From Streptomyces sp. NBC_01750 (GTDB lineage Bacteria > Actinomycetota > Actinomycetes > Streptomycetales > Streptomycetaceae): a stretch of 64,000 nucleotides of DNA. The notes beneath the pieces were generated by a model, which worked only from the letters and a program-made list of their open reading frames with translations, made no database searches and had not been told where the DNA came from. The stretch is taken from the NCBI RefSeq assembly GCF_035918095.1, contig NZ_CP109137.1:6946001-7010000 (forward strand). The letters are read 5' to 3'. Position numbers and translations under genes: made by a program. Shown in pieces: positions 16,616 to 25,740 of this stretch. Within the stretch, counting starts at the first letter, position 1. Each line of letters opens with the position of its first letter.

Positions 16616-16630
16616 GGGCGGCTCGCCATC

Positions 16631-16669
16631 AGCTCGGGGGTGTCCGGAGCCTACGGACACCCCCGAGCT
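16631..16669 (-). terminator. Terminator of the GNAT gene
   Basis: AGCTCGGGGGTGTCCG and CGGACACCCCCGAGCT form a perfect 16-bp stem around a 7-nt loop, starting 3 bp after the GNAT stop on the minus strand. Confidence 0.85.
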
Positions 16670-16672
16670 TGC

Positions 16673-17569
16673 TCAATGCTGCGAACCGGGAAGGAAGTGG
16701 ATCCGTTCGTGGACGATCGGATGCCCCGCGTTCGCGAAGTTCGCCGCCATCGGGAAGTTGCCCTGATCGGTGGCCCCCGCGATGAACTCCGCGCCCCGCT
16801 CGGCCAGGAAGTGCGTGCACTCCACGAGCAGGTCGTACGCGTAGCCTCGGCCGCGGTGCTCCGGTACGACTCCGATGAAGCCGACGCACGGCCCCGACGG
16901 GTTGCGGGCCGGGACGTGGATACCGACCAGCTCACCGTCAGGTGTGTAGGCCAGCTGCCACCACTCGCGCGGCGACGGGCACCAGTGGAAGAAGTCCAGC
17001 TCCTCCTGCGCCGCCTTGTCGACGCCCGCCTCGGCGATGGCGTCCAGCGCATGCGCGTCGAGCGTCGAGGAGTGGACCCGGCGCAGCACCTCGAAGATCA
17101 CTGCGTCGTCGGGCTCCGGCCTGAACTCCAGCCGGCGGGGCCGCTCCGGCAGTCCGCACTCCGGGGTCCAGCGGTACTGGTATCGCTCCACCAGCACCTT
17201 CATGCCGGCCGCCGTCGCGGCACGGATCCGGGCCTCACCGGCTGCCAGGGCCGCCGGATCCTCGCGCCAGCCGGCCGGCAGGATCAGTTCGTACTCGACC
17301 TGGAACGGCGAGGTCCGCAGCAGCTCGGTACCCGCCTCCTCCTCGCCATCGGCGAAGTCGAACCAGTTGATGTTGACGGGAGTTGCGTCGTCGGGGCCGC
17401 CCCACCAGGCGGCTCGCGCGACGACCACGCCGTCGCGCAGCGCGACCCGCTTCCAGTCGGGGCGGTGCGTGGCACGGGCCAGCGCGCGGCCCACACCGAG
17501 AAGGTCGGGCAGAGAGTCGAAGAGATGCGCGTCGCTGGGGGTGAGCGCGCGGATGACCAGTTCGGTCAT
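16673..17569 (-). CDS. GNAT-family N-acetyltransferase
   Basis: The 298-residue product has its acetyl-CoA binding motif in the C-terminal domain (CVGFIGVVPEHRGRGYAYDL, followed by ATDQGNFPMAANFANAGH). The N-terminal half (about 1-150) looks like a second, degenerate GNAT-like domain. The substrate is unknown. The transcript begins with an 18-codon mini-ORF 42 nt upstream and ends at a 16-bp hairpin, so it forms its own unit. GGAGG lies 5-10 nt before the ATG. Confidence 0.85.
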   Translation of the reverse strand: MTELVIRALTPSDAHLFDSLPDLLGVGRALARATHRPDWKRVALRDGVVVARAAWWGGPDDATPVNINWFDFADGEEEAGTELLRTSPFQVEYELILPAGWREDPAALAAGEARIRAATAAGMKVLVERYQYRWTPECGLPERPRRLEFRPEPDDAVIFEVLRRVHSSTLDAHALDAIAEAGVDKAAQEELDFFHWCPSPREWWQLAYTPDGELVGIHVPARNPSGPCVGFIGVVPEHRGRGYAYDLLVECTHFLAERGAEFIAGATDQGNFPMAANFANAGHPIVHERIHFLPGSQH

Positions 17570-17611
17570 GAGGAAGTCCTCCGGGAAGAGATGTGCGGTA
17601 TGCGCTCCCGG

Positions 17612-17668
17612 TCAGACTGCGAACGCCGGGCGGACGGTGCGGGAGCGCGAGAGTCGTGTGGTGTGCAT
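17612..17668 (-). CDS. Short upstream ORF (candidate leader peptide) before the GNAT gene
   Basis: An 18-residue peptide (MHTTRLSRSRTVRPAFAV) starts 8 nt after a strong GGAGG and ends 42 nt before the GNAT start. It is very rich in Arg, Ser and Thr and has no cysteine, unlike the sulfur leader further on. A well-placed ribosome site on so short an ORF suggests a translational control element for the acetyltransferase. What it senses, if anything, is unknown. Confidence 0.45.
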   Translation of the reverse strand: MHTTRLSRSRTVRPAFAV

Positions 17669-17869
17669 TGCTCTCGCCTCCTTCCGTCGGTCACGGGCGT
17701 CGCGATCACGCTAGACGGTTCCTGCCGGTGCCGTCCACCGTTTTCCCTGGGACCGGGCGCAGGAACAGCCCGAGTTCGGCAGGTCCGCGCAGGTCAGCAG
17801 TGACTCTTGGCGAACCGGAACTCCGGTTCTTCTGGACACCTGTGGCCATTCGGCCCGACAATCTGGATT

Positions 17870-18418
17870 GTGACGTCCTCCTTCGAGTTCCACACGTATC
17901 CCGCTCGGCTCTCGGATGCCGAGCGCGACCGTGTCCTCGGTGTGCTCAGAGAGGGCGCGGCGCAGGGCAAGCTGTCGCACGACACCTTCCTGCACCGTAT
18001 GGAGCTGGCCCTCGCCGCTCGCCGCTCCGACGAACTGCGGGCGCTCACCGCCGACCTCGACACCGAGAGCCGTTGGTCACGGCGGCTGTACGGCGCGGTG
18101 GGCCGGATATCGGCGTTCTCGGTACGGCTGCGCAGGGCCTGGCAGGCCGAGAAACTGCCGCCACTGCTGCTGCCCGAACCTGGCCCGTACCCCCTGCGGA
18201 TAGGCCGCGACCCGGCGAACGGGCTGCGGCTGAGCCATGACACGGTCTCGCGACTGCACGCCGAACTGAGCCACCAGGGCAGTCTGTGGATCCTGCGCGA
18301 CCTCGGTTCGACCAACGGCACCACCGTCAACGGACGGCGGGTGACCGGCTCCGTCGTCGTGCACGACGGGGACATGGTGGGCTTCGGACGGATGAGTTTC
18401 CGCCTCGCCGCACGCTGA
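17870..18418 (+). CDS. DUF1707 and FHA domain protein
   Basis: The 182-residue protein has an N-terminal DUF1707 domain (ARLSDAERDRVLGVLREGAA, then SHDTFLHRMELALAARRSDEL; about residues 10-65) and a C-terminal FHA domain with LRIGRDPANGLRLSHDTVSR, LHAELSHQG and DLGSTNGTTVNGRRV. FHA domains bind phosphothreonine, so it probably docks to a Ser/Thr kinase target. GTG 17870 was chosen because DUF1707 starts just after it. No SD is present; AATCT-like sequence about 7 nt upstream suggests a leaderless start. It is convergent with treY. Confidence 0.88.
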   Translation: MTSSFEFHTYPARLSDAERDRVLGVLREGAAQGKLSHDTFLHRMELALAARRSDELRALTADLDTESRWSRRLYGAVGRISAFSVRLRRAWQAEKLPPLLLPEPGPYPLRIGRDPANGLRLSHDTVSRLHAELSHQGSLWILRDLGSTNGTTVNGRRVTGSVVVHDGDMVGFGRMSFRLAAR

Positions 18419-18482
18419 CCAGGCCCGGCGGGCGAGCGGCCCCCCGGGTCTCGGTCGAGCGTGAGGACTACCGCCGCCGGTC

Positions 18483-20843
18483 TCAGTCGCGCGTCGTGGC
18501 TCCTTCTCCCGCCGCTCTCCGGCTGAGCAGCGCCACTGGACGTTCCGCGAACAGCTCGGCCAGCGGTACCGGTCGGCCGCCCGCGAACTCCCGTTCCGGC
18601 GCGAGCAGATCGGCCCATCGGCCCGCAGGCAGCGTCAGCTCCGTGCCCGCCCAGCCGCCGGCCCGATCCAGCCGCAGCGAGAGCCGGGTGACCGCCGTGA
18701 CCACCTCGCCCGTCCGGCAGAAGGCCAGGCAATGCTCGGCGGCGGGGCCATCCGCCTGCAGCGGTGTGTACGTAGCCGATTCGCCGAAGGCTTCGGGGCG
18801 TTCCCGGCGCAGCCGCAGTGCCGCCGTTGTGACCGTCGTCTTCTCGTTCGGCGGCCCCTCGTGGAACGGCTGCCGGTTGTCCGGGTCCACCAGGGCGAGG
18901 AACTCCCGCTCCGTGCCCTGGTAGAGGTCCGGCACGCCTGGCATCGTCAGCTGCACCAGCGCCGCTCCCAGCACGTTGGCCCGTACATACGGATCCAGCT
19001 CACGGGCGAACAGCGCCACCGAGTACAGCGGCGGGCCCGCCGGGCCCGCGCCGGCGAAAGCGGTGACCGCTTCCTCGTACGCCGGATCCGGCTCCGTCCA
19101 GCTGGTCAGCAGCGCCGCCTCCCGCGCGCTCTTCAGCAGCGCCGTCGACAGTCTGTCCGCGGACGGGATGCCGAGCCCGAAAGCCGTCTGCCAGACCACC
19201 CACGCCAGATGCGGATCGGGTGCGCGTCCGCCCTCGAGCCGCGCCGCCTCCTCCGTGACGCGTCCGAGGAAGTCCGCCCACTCCTCGGGGCATTCGGACA
19301 GCACGGCGATCCTGGCCCGTACATCCGCGCTGCGCTTCGTGTCGTGCGTGGTCAGTACGGTGCCGGTGGCCGGCCAGTCGCGGGCAAGTCGTTCGCAGTA
19401 CGCATGGAACAGTGCCGGGCCGATCGCCGGGCTTCCCGGGTCGCCCCCCACCTCGTTCGCCGAGATCAGTGGCACATACCGGTAGAAGGCGGTGTCCTCG
19501 ACGGACTTGGCGCGCAGTGCCGACGAGGTCTGGGCGAATCGGGTACGGAACGCGTCATGGTCCTGGCCTTCGCCGAGCCGCCCGAGCGCCAGGTCCCGCA
19601 CCACCTCGACGGCTTCGGCCTCCTCGGCGACCGCGAACGCGGCTTTCGCGCCGAGCGCCGCCGCCGGGGGCAGCGCCTCCTCGCCGCCGATGCGGTACGG
19701 ACGGTAGACGGGGACCCGCACCAGCAGCTCCCGGACCGCCGCGCGCAGCGCCCAGGGCGCGTGGTCGCGCAGCGCCGGATCCGCGGCGCAGACGCGCTCG
19801 GCCAGGCGGGTGAGCGCCGCCGTCTCGGCGGCCAGTTCATGCGTGACCACCTTGTACGCGGCGCGGCGCACCGTCGCTTCCCAGTAGCCCCCGCGGTCGT
19901 CCGCCGGACCCGCGAACTCCCGGTACCGCCCGACCAGTTCGGCTTCGCCCGCCGGATCGGTGAACAGGCCGTCGATACGGCGCAGCGCGTCGTAGCCCGT
20001 CGTGCCGGCGACCGGCCAGCCGGCCGGCAGCCTTTCCTCCCCGGTGAGGATCTTCTCCACGACCGTCCAGCAGGCCCCGCCCGTCGCCTCGTTGAGCAGG
20101 CGCAGATATGTCTCGGGATCGGCGAGACCGTCCGGGTGGTCCACCCGCAGGCCCTCCACGACCCCGTCCCGTACCAGCTCAAGGATCTTCGCGTGGGTCG
20201 CGGCGAAGACCTCCGGGTCCTCCACCCGCACGCCGATCAGCTCCGAAATGGTGAAGAACCGGCGGTAGTTGAGCTCGGTGCGGGCCAGCCGCCACCAGCC
20301 GAGCCGGTACCACTGAGCGTCGAGCAGCTCGGGCAGCGGCAGCTTCCCGGTGGACTCGCGGAGCGGGAAGCGCTGCTCCCCGTAGTGCAGTACGTCCCCT
20401 TCGACGCGCATTCCGCCCAGCTCGTCGCCGATCCGGCCCGCCAGCACCGGCAGCAGTACCTTCCCGCCGCCCGCCTTCCAGTCGATGTCGAACCAGCGGG
20501 CGTACGGGGACAGCGGCCCCTCGCGCAGCACCTCCCACAGCGCCCCGTTGTGCCGCGGCACCGCGGCCATATGGTTCGGGACGATGTCCAGGACGAGTCC
20601 GAGACCGTGTTCGCGCGCCGTACGGGCCAGCTGCCGCAGACCCTCCTCGCCGCCCAGCTCGTCCCGTACCCGGGCGGGGTCGACGACGTCATAGCCGTGG
20701 GTCGACCCCGGTACGGCCTCCAGCACCGGCGACAGATGCAGATGCGAGACGCCGAGCCCGGCGATGTACGGGACCGCTGCCGCGGCGGCCGAGAACGGGA
20801 AGTCCGGCTGGAGCTGCAGCCGGTATGTGGCGGTGGGGGTCAT
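18483..20843 (-). CDS. treY: Malto-oligosyltrehalose synthase
   Basis: The 786-residue GH13 enzyme turns the reducing end of maltodextrins into a trehalosyl unit. Seen: TPTATYRLQLQPDFPF at the N-terminus, LVLDIVPNHMA, GLRVDHPDGLADP (nucleophile), VVEKILTGEERLP (acid/base), TTHDTKRSADVRARI and MPGVPDLYQGTERE. ATG 20843 matches the usual N-terminus. An SD-like AAGGTGGG is about 13 nt away, farther than usual, and GTG 20861 is an alternative. It sits between treZ and glgX on the same strand but is separated from each by other genes or long spacers. Confidence 0.93.
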   Translation of the reverse strand: MTPTATYRLQLQPDFPFSAAAAAVPYIAGLGVSHLHLSPVLEAVPGSTHGYDVVDPARVRDELGGEEGLRQLARTAREHGLGLVLDIVPNHMAAVPRHNGALWEVLREGPLSPYARWFDIDWKAGGGKVLLPVLAGRIGDELGGMRVEGDVLHYGEQRFPLRESTGKLPLPELLDAQWYRLGWWRLARTELNYRRFFTISELIGVRVEDPEVFAATHAKILELVRDGVVEGLRVDHPDGLADPETYLRLLNEATGGACWTVVEKILTGEERLPAGWPVAGTTGYDALRRIDGLFTDPAGEAELVGRYREFAGPADDRGGYWEATVRRAAYKVVTHELAAETAALTRLAERVCAADPALRDHAPWALRAAVRELLVRVPVYRPYRIGGEEALPPAAALGAKAAFAVAEEAEAVEVVRDLALGRLGEGQDHDAFRTRFAQTSSALRAKSVEDTAFYRYVPLISANEVGGDPGSPAIGPALFHAYCERLARDWPATGTVLTTHDTKRSADVRARIAVLSECPEEWADFLGRVTEEAARLEGGRAPDPHLAWVVWQTAFGLGIPSADRLSTALLKSAREAALLTSWTEPDPAYEEAVTAFAGAGPAGPPLYSVALFARELDPYVRANVLGAALVQLTMPGVPDLYQGTEREFLALVDPDNRQPFHEGPPNEKTTVTTAALRLRRERPEAFGESATYTPLQADGPAAEHCLAFCRTGEVVTAVTRLSLRLDRAGGWAGTELTLPAGRWADLLAPEREFAGGRPVPLAELFAERPVALLSRRAAGEGATTRD

Positions 20844-21081
20844 ACGAACGTACGTACCCACCTTGAGGGCTTATGTGTCACCGGCCCACGCACGGGTACC
20901 GGCCGTTCGGACTACCGGCCGGGCGGACCCTGCCGTTCGGGTGGCGCTGACCGGCACGGCCGGCGGGGTGTCGTCCCGGCGGCCGCGCTCGCCGGGCGCG
21001 TGGGTCCATGGACCGTACGGGCGACGGACCTCGCGCCCGGCCGCCGGGCCCGTGCGCCCGGCCCCGTCCGCCCGGTGACGG

Positions 21082-23202
21082 TTACGCAGGCCGCCGCAGC
21101 ACCGTCAGGCTCCGCCCCAGGAGACGCACCCGGTCACCGGCGGCCACCTTCGGGCCCCCGCCCGGCGGGACCCCCTCCTTGCGTGCGGTGTCCACGACCA
21201 CCTGCCACTGCCGGCCGTGGTTCACCGGCACCGCGAATTCCAGTTCGTCCGCGCTCGCGTTGAACATCAGCAGGAAGGAGTCGTCGGCGATCCGCTCGCC
21301 CCGCGGCCCCGGCTCCGAGATCGCGTGGCCGTTGAGGAACACCGACAGCGCCTTCGCGGACGCCGACTGCCAGTCCCGCTGGACCATCTCCTCGCCCTCC
21401 GGAGTGAACCAGGCGATGTCGGAGAGCTCGTCGTGCGTCCCCTCCACCGGCCGGCCGTGGAAGAAGCGCCGCCGCCGGAAGACCGGATGGTCGCGGCGCA
21501 GCCACACCATCGCCCGGGTGAACGCCAGCAGTGTGCCGTCCGCGTCCTCGCCCGGCTCCGGCCAGCGCACCCAGGAGACCTCGTTGTCCTGGCAGTACGC
21601 GTTGTTGTTGCCGCTCTGCGTGCGCGCGAACTCGTCGCCGTGGCTGAGCATCGGCACACCCTGCGAGAGCATCAGCGTGGCGATGAAGTTGCGCATCTGC
21701 CGGTCCCGCAGATCGAGCACCTCGGGGTCGGTCGTCTCGCCCTCCGCGCCGCAGTTCCAGGACCGGTTGTGGTTCTCGCCGTCGCGGTTGCCCTCGCCGT
21801 TCGCCTCGTTCTGCTTGTCGTTGTACGAGACCAGGTCGTGCAGCGTGAAGCCGTCGTGGCAGGTGGTGAAGTTGATGGAGGCGAGCGGCCGCCGCCCGTC
21901 GTCCTGGTACAGGTCGGACGAGCCGGTCAGCCGGGACGCGAACTCCGCCAGCGTGCGAGGCTCGCCCCGCCACAGGTCCCGCACGGTGTCCCTGTACTTG
22001 CCGTTCCACTCGGTCCACAGCGGCGGGAAGTTCCCCACCTGATAGCCGCCCTCGCCCACGTCCCACGGCTCGGCGATCAGCTTCACCTGGCTGACCACCG
22101 GGTCCTGCTGTACCAGGTCGAAGAACGACGACAGCCGGTCCACCTCGTGGAACTGCCTGGCCAGCGTGGCCGCCAGGTCGAAGCGGAAACCGTCGACATG
22201 CATCTCGGTCACCCAGTACCGCAGCGAGTCCATGATCAGCTGCAGTACATGGGGGCTGCGCATCAGCAGTGAGTTTCCGGTGCCTGTCGTGTCCGTGTAG
22301 TAGCGCGGGTCGTCGGACAGCCGGTAGTACGAGGCGTTGTCGAGGCCCCGGAAGGAGAGCGTCGGCCCCAGATGGTTGCCCTCCGCCGTGTGGTTGTAGA
22401 CCACATCGAGGATGACCTCGATGCCCGCCTTGTGCAGCGCCCGTACGGCCTGCTTGAACTCCAGCACCTGCTCGCCCCGGTCGCCCCAGGACGCGTAGGA
22501 ATTGTGCGGCGCGAAGAACCCGATGGTGTTGTAGCCCCAGTAGTTGTTCAGCCCCGCGTCCACCAGCCGGTGGTCGTTGACGAACTGATGCACCGGCATC
22601 AACTCGAGCGTTGTGACGCCCAGTTCGGTCAGATGCGAGATGACGGCGGGATGCGCGAGGCCCGCGTACGTACCGCGCAGCTCCTTCGGCAGCTCCGGAT
22701 GCAGCATCGTGAGGCCCTTCACATGGGCCTCGTAGATCACCGTGCGGTGGTAGTCGATGCGCGGCGGCCGGTCGTCACCCCAGTCGAAGTACGGGTTGAC
22801 CACGACCGAGCTCATTGTGTGCGGCGCCGAGTCCAGGTCGTTGCGCGAGTCCGGCTTGCCGAAGTGGTAGCCGTACACCGTCTCGCCCCAGTCGATGCTG
22901 CCGCTGATCGCACGGGCGTACGGATCGAGGAGCAGCTTGGCGGAGTTGCAGCGCTGCCCGCGGTCCGGGGCGTACGGACCGTGGACGCGGAATCCGTACC
23001 GCTGACCCGGCATCACGCCCGGCAGATACGCGTGCCGCACGAAGGCATCGGTCTCCCGCAGCTCGACGTCGGTCTCCGAACCGTCGTCATGCAGCAGGCA
23101 CAGCTCGATTCGTCGGGCGGCTTCGGAGTACACCGCGAAGTTGGTGCCGGCGCCGTCGTACGTGGCACCGAATGGATACGCCTGTCCCGGCCAGACCTGC
23201 AT
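21082..23202 (-). CDS. glgX: Glycogen debranching enzyme GlgX/TreX (isoamylase type)
   Basis: The 706-residue GH13 enzyme has an N-terminal CBM48-like domain (FGATYDGAGTNFAVYSEAAR), then the barrel with VILDVVYNHTAEGNHLGPTL, HVDGFRFDLAATLAR (nucleophile), LIAEPWDVGEGGYQVGNF (acid/base) and INFTTCHDGFTLHDLVSYND. It cuts alpha-1,6 branches of glycogen to linear maltodextrins, the substrate of TreY. GGAAGAG lies about 9 nt before the ATG at 23202. About 240 bp of GC-rich sequence separates it from treY; no gene is seen there. Confidence 0.93.
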   Translation of the reverse strand: MQVWPGQAYPFGATYDGAGTNFAVYSEAARRIELCLLHDDGSETDVELRETDAFVRHAYLPGVMPGQRYGFRVHGPYAPDRGQRCNSAKLLLDPYARAISGSIDWGETVYGYHFGKPDSRNDLDSAPHTMSSVVVNPYFDWGDDRPPRIDYHRTVIYEAHVKGLTMLHPELPKELRGTYAGLAHPAVISHLTELGVTTLELMPVHQFVNDHRLVDAGLNNYWGYNTIGFFAPHNSYASWGDRGEQVLEFKQAVRALHKAGIEVILDVVYNHTAEGNHLGPTLSFRGLDNASYYRLSDDPRYYTDTTGTGNSLLMRSPHVLQLIMDSLRYWVTEMHVDGFRFDLAATLARQFHEVDRLSSFFDLVQQDPVVSQVKLIAEPWDVGEGGYQVGNFPPLWTEWNGKYRDTVRDLWRGEPRTLAEFASRLTGSSDLYQDDGRRPLASINFTTCHDGFTLHDLVSYNDKQNEANGEGNRDGENHNRSWNCGAEGETTDPEVLDLRDRQMRNFIATLMLSQGVPMLSHGDEFARTQSGNNNAYCQDNEVSWVRWPEPGEDADGTLLAFTRAMVWLRRDHPVFRRRRFFHGRPVEGTHDELSDIAWFTPEGEEMVQRDWQSASAKALSVFLNGHAISEPGPRGERIADDSFLLMFNASADELEFAVPVNHGRQWQVVVDTARKEGVPPGGGPKVAAGDRVRLLGRSLTVLRRPA

Positions 23203-23501
23203 AGATATGACTCTTCCACTTCTGATCCGGGTGCTGGGGGGCACTTGGCCCAGATCCTCCCCGGAAGTATCCCCGGTGAGGTGCCTCCGCAGGGGAGGAC
23301 GACGCGGTCAACATCGGGTTCCTCGCACGACCCGGTGACGCAACCGCTATGAATCCGCTCACTCCGGCAGATCTCGCCAGGCAGAAGGGCCGGATATGGA
23401 AAGGGAGTTGGGAAAGGACACTGCCGTTCCGGCTGCATCGTGTCCCACAGGCGGAGTAGTCTTCCTTGATCGTTGAAGGGGGAAGGAAGAGGGGTGCGCG
23501 G

Positions 23502-24734
23502 GTGAGCTCGGGAGGGCTGGAGCTACCCCCAGGTGACGCTGGTCATGAGGGGGACTCCGCCGACGCGCCGCCCGGAGCGGTTTCCCTCGCACGGCCGATG
23601 GAGATCGGGGCGGAACTGGACTGGGGCGCGGACGCCTGGAGCGAGGTGCGTACGCGCGCCCAGCGCGCCGGGCGGGCCTACATTTGGCTGAACCTGGTGG
23701 AGCAGCGCCTGCGGGCCGTGGTGGCGGCGGTGCTGCGCCCCATCTATGAACCGGTACACGGCGACGACTGGGTGGTGGCCGCGGCGGGGCCCGCGGGGCA
23801 GGAGTGGGTGCAGCGCGCGGTCGCCGTACGCGAGGTCTCGCGCCGCAAGGGCTATCTGCTGGATCCGGCGGACGACAATGTCCTGTCCTTCCTGACCCTC
23901 CCGCAGCTGCGCGAGCTGATGGTCCAGCACTGGCCGTGCTTCGAGCCGTACTTCGACGACCGGCGCGATGTCGAGCTGGCGCTGGACGAACTGGAGGTCG
24001 CGCGGAATGTCGTCTCCCGCAACCGCGCGCTGAACGAGGCGGTGCTCGCCCAGGCCGAGCGTGCCTCCGCCCGGCTCCTGGAGATACTCGGCAGCGGCGC
24101 GGGCGTGCCCTCGGCCGACCGTCTCCCGGTCGACGCGGTCGAGGAACTCGTCGGCGACCGTTACGCGGATGTGGTCTCCGTCCACCCGGACCGGGTCCGG
24201 CTGCAGCGCCAGCTCCCCGCCGAAGACCTCTTCGGCGGTGCGCGCCGCCTCGACGCGATCGGCATAGGCCTGAACCTCCTGGTCCAGAACTTCTCCGGCC
24301 GCCGGCTGGTCCGCCTCGCCGAATCCGGCTGCCGGGTCCGGCTCCTCTTCCTGAACCCGGCGAGCAGTGCGGTCAAGCGCCGCGAACGCGAACTGGGTCT
24401 GAAGAAAGGTGAGTTGAGTCGCACGGTGGAGATGAACATTCTCCATATGCGCCGAGTACGCTCGCGCCTCCGCGACCCGGGAGCTTTCGAGATCCAGGTC
24501 TTCGACGAGACGCCGCGCTTCACCGCCTACCTGGTCGACGGCGATGGCCCGGACGGCCTGGCCGTCATCCAGTCCTATCTGCGCCGGGCACGGGGGATGG
24601 AGGCGCCGGTGCTGGTGCTGCGGGGCGGCGGGCGCGCGGTGCTCCGCGCCGGACATGACGGCGAGAACGGCCTTTTCCAGACATACCGCGAGGAGTTCGA
24701 GTCCGTATGGGCGGATTCGCGTCCCGTCTCCTGA
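23502..24734 (+). CDS. SAV2148-family HEPN-domain protein
   Basis: The 410-residue protein belongs to a conserved Streptomyces family. After a Gly/Pro/Asp-rich start comes a helical region (GADAWSEVRTRAQRAGRAYI, LVEQRLRAVVAAVL) and VVSRNRALNEAVLAQAERAS, which fits a HEPN Rx4-6N-type helix pair. The C-terminal half (GARRLDAIGIGLNLLVQNFS, RVRLLFLNPAS, FEIQVFDETPRFTAYLVDG) resembles a PLD/DUF-type sensing domain. HEPN proteins are often RNases, but its function is not established. GTG 23502 has a purine-rich GGAAGAGGGG upstream. It is monocistronic. Confidence 0.75.
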   Translation: MSSGGLELPPGDAGHEGDSADAPPGAVSLARPMEIGAELDWGADAWSEVRTRAQRAGRAYIWLNLVEQRLRAVVAAVLRPIYEPVHGDDWVVAAAGPAGQEWVQRAVAVREVSRRKGYLLDPADDNVLSFLTLPQLRELMVQHWPCFEPYFDDRRDVELALDELEVARNVVSRNRALNEAVLAQAERASARLLEILGSGAGVPSADRLPVDAVEELVGDRYADVVSVHPDRVRLQRQLPAEDLFGGARRLDAIGIGLNLLVQNFSGRRLVRLAESGCRVRLLFLNPASSAVKRRERELGLKKGELSRTVEMNILHMRRVRSRLRDPGAFEIQVFDETPRFTAYLVDGDGPDGLAVIQSYLRRARGMEAPVLVLRGGGRAVLRAGHDGENGLFQTYREEFESVWADSRPVS

Positions 24735-24808
24735 GTTGTCAGTGGCACGTGGGAGGGTGAAAACCCACCGGGGGAGAACGCACCACCGCACGACGAAGGA
24801 GGGCCAGG

Positions 24809-25531
24809 ATGGCTTGGCACGGGGAACCGCTGGTCGGCTTCGATCTGGAGACGACGGGTACGGAGCCGCTGGAGGCACGGATCGTGACGGCGGCGATCGT
24901 CGGTGTCCGGCCGGGGGAGCCGGTCCGGCGGCGGGGCTGGCTGGCGGATCCGGGCATCCGCATCCCGGCGCAGGCGTCGGCGATCCACGGCATCAGCAGT
25001 GAGCGGGCCACGGCGGAGGGCCGCCCGGCACGCGAGGTGGCGGACGAGATCGCACAGACCCTGACGGGGTACTGGGCGCAGGGGGTGCCGGTCGTCGCGT
25101 ACAACGCGGCATTCGACCTGACGCTGCTGACGGCGGAGTTGCGGCGCCACGATCTCCCTTCCCTGACGGACCGTCTTTCGGGCCGCCCGATCGGACCGGT
25201 GATCGACCCGTACACCATCGACCGGGCGGTCGACCGCTACCGCAAGGGCAAGCGCACTCTGGAGGCGGTCTGCGTCGAGTACGGCGTGGTCCTGGACGCG
25301 GCCCACGATGCGTCCGCGGACGCACTCGCAGCGGTGCGAGTGGCCCGCGCGATAGCCGAACGGCACGGCCCGGTGGCGGCGCTGACTCCGGCGGAGCTGC
25401 ATGAGCGCCAGATCGGGTGGTACGCGGAGTGGGCGACGGACTTCCAGCGCTTCCTGCGGGAGAAGGGCAGCGCGGACGCGGTGGTGGACGCGTCCTGGCC
25501 CCTGCGGGAACTGGCACCGACGGCGGGCTGA
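24809..25531 (+). CDS. DnaQ-like 3'-5' exonuclease
   Basis: A 240-residue DEDDh exonuclease. Exo I is LVGFDLETTGTEP, Exo II is VAYNAAFDLTLL, and Exo III is AAHDASADALAAV, where the His and Asp are placed as in DEDDh enzymes. Proteins of this size act as stand-alone proofreading or repair nucleases. GAAGGAGG precedes the ATG. A large nested palindrome follows the stop. Confidence 0.9.
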   Translation: MAWHGEPLVGFDLETTGTEPLEARIVTAAIVGVRPGEPVRRRGWLADPGIRIPAQASAIHGISSERATAEGRPAREVADEIAQTLTGYWAQGVPVVAYNAAFDLTLLTAELRRHDLPSLTDRLSGRPIGPVIDPYTIDRAVDRYRKGKRTLEAVCVEYGVVLDAAHDASADALAAVRVARAIAERHGPVAALTPAELHERQIGWYAEWATDFQRFLREKGSADAVVDASWPLRELAPTAG

Positions 25532-25564
25532 GCCAGGGGTCTTTGTCCCTTGCCCGCCCCTTCG

Positions 25565-25693
25565 CGTAACCGGGGCTCCGCCCCGGACCCCGCGCTTCAA
25601 TCGCCGACGAGGCTTGAAAATCAAGCCCGTCCGGCGATTGAGGACACGCGCGAAGCACGTTCGGGGTCCAGGGGGCCGAGCTCCTCGGTTACG
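25565..25693. repeat. Nested palindromic intergenic repeat (Streptomyces-type), probable bidirectional terminator
   Basis: Three nested inverted repeats share one axis: outer CGTAACCG/CGGTTACG (25565-25572, 25686-25693), middle GGACCCCG/CGGGGTCC, and inner near-perfect 20-nt arms around AAA (25598-25617 and 25621-25640, beginning CAATCGCC and ending GGCGATTG). A small hairpin CGGGGCTCCGCCCCG lies in the left arm. Units with the CAATCGCC...GGCGATTG core recur between genes in many Streptomyces genomes. Here it sits between two convergent genes. Confidence 0.7.
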
Positions 25694-25740
25694 GGAAGGA
25701 CAGGGAACAAGCCCCGCCGCAGGCGTCCGCCCTCGCACCG

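Noticed and set aside
25565..25693. CRISPR or integrase attachment site
   Set aside because: It is a single nested palindrome with no spacers, tRNA or integrase nearby.
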